Shown here: piece after piece, positions 23,896 through 24,101 of the stretch
Position numbering within the stretch: the stretch's first letter is position 1
How the letters are laid out: each line of letters begins with the position of its first letter
DNA from: SIG450 sp045658425
Lineage (GTDB): Bacteria > Bacillota > Clostridia > UMGS1840 > HGM11507
Length of the DNA: 24,101 nt
Direction: 5' to 3'
NCBI GenBank assembly: GCA_045658425.1
Contig: JAZOVB010000232.1
Location: 1-24,101, forward strand
Notes under the pieces: model-generated
Databases searched by the model: none
What the model was told of the DNA's origin: nothing
The model's input: the letters and a program-made list of their open reading frames with translations, nothing else
Program-made: the position numbers and the translations under genes

Positions 23896-23953
23896 TATGA
23901 ACGAATTTAGCCACTCGCTGTATCAGGGGTGGCTTAATAGACAGCCAAAACCG

Positions 23954-24059
23954 TTTCAAGATAACAAATTTTTGATATTATTGCGTTAAAAACTTGGTGA
24001 ATATTTTATATATCACCAAGTTTTTGTCTTATCCTATCTAAAAATTAGTTATCTTGAAA
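23954..24059. repeat. 20-bp inverted repeat enclosing a terminator hairpin
   Basis: Positions 23954-23973 and 24040-24059 are reverse complements at 19 of 20 bases (core TTTCAAGATAAC / GTTATCTTGAAA). The 66-bp interior is mostly the hairpin at 23988-24025. The 106-bp unit thus resembles a small MITE-like or nested-stem element. No target duplication or transposase is visible. Confidence 0.6.
23988..24028 (+). terminator. Strong bidirectional-type hairpin terminator
   Basis: AAAAACTTGGTGA (23988-24000) and TCACCAAGTTTTT (24013-24025) form a perfect 13-bp stem with a 12-nt A/T loop; the T-run of the right arm continues TTTTTGTCTT. The A-run of the left arm makes it usable on both strands. It is the first strong stop after the lipoprotein gene. 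Confidence 0.8.
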
Positions 24060-24101
24060 TTCTTACGAACCTTAAGCCTTTAAAAATTGTGATTATTCAA
24101 G

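Overview
The window looks like chromosomal DNA of a low-GC Gram-positive anaerobe of the Clostridia type, probably gut-associated; no species is claimed. Signs of this are AT-rich sequence, strong AGGAGG-type ribosome binding sites, some TTG/GTG starts, RNase Y, a phenylalanine T-box ahead of pheST, a membrane-bound AraC-type regulator next to a sugar-type lipoprotein, and palindrome-rich intergenic repeats.

Left part (1-4500, mostly minus strand). A probable serine recombinase tail (203-556) lies downstream of three small genes: a peptidase S51-like protein, a 92-residue unknown, and a 242-residue protein with a DUF697-like hydrophobic core. These follow a recognisable promoter. Before them come tRNA-Thr(CGT) with its own terminator, glmM, and a left-handed beta-helix acetyltransferase-like gene 1 nt from glmM (amino-sugar / cell-wall precursor pathway).

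Centre (4500-11300). rny is on the plus strand behind a TTGACA-N17-TACAAT promoter. A repeat-dense gap follows, with a 29-nt palindrome and a 263-bp block bounded by perfect 25-bp inverted repeats. Next is the most striking gene: a 1446-residue minus-strand protein with TIR, NACHT-type STAND ATPase, short pentapeptide-like linker and about 15 WD40-like blades. This is the architecture of a bacterial NLR-like immune sensor. It has its own promoter, TTG start and terminator, and sits between housekeeping genes as an accessory insertion, with two tandem palindromes upstream.

Right-centre (11300-15520). pheS-pheT (minus) are preceded by a complete T-box leader with a UUC specifier and T-box terminator. 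Upstream is a 68-residue XRE regulator, divergent from a 54-residue CxxC...CxxC zinc-ribbon micro-gene; TTGGTAT repeats between them could be an operator.

Right part (15520-24101, plus strand). A TetR regulator with a promoter-proximal palindrome, a Gfo/Idh/MocA oxidoreductase and a 790-residue fusion (PreA-like flavin barrel, GltD-like module, ferredoxin) form one operon ended by a hairpin. Then come a two-transmembrane AraC-type regulator and an extracellular solute-binding lipoprotein, probably its regulated partner. No permease genes are visible after it; the last 340 bases hold nested inverted repeats and a strong hairpin terminator.
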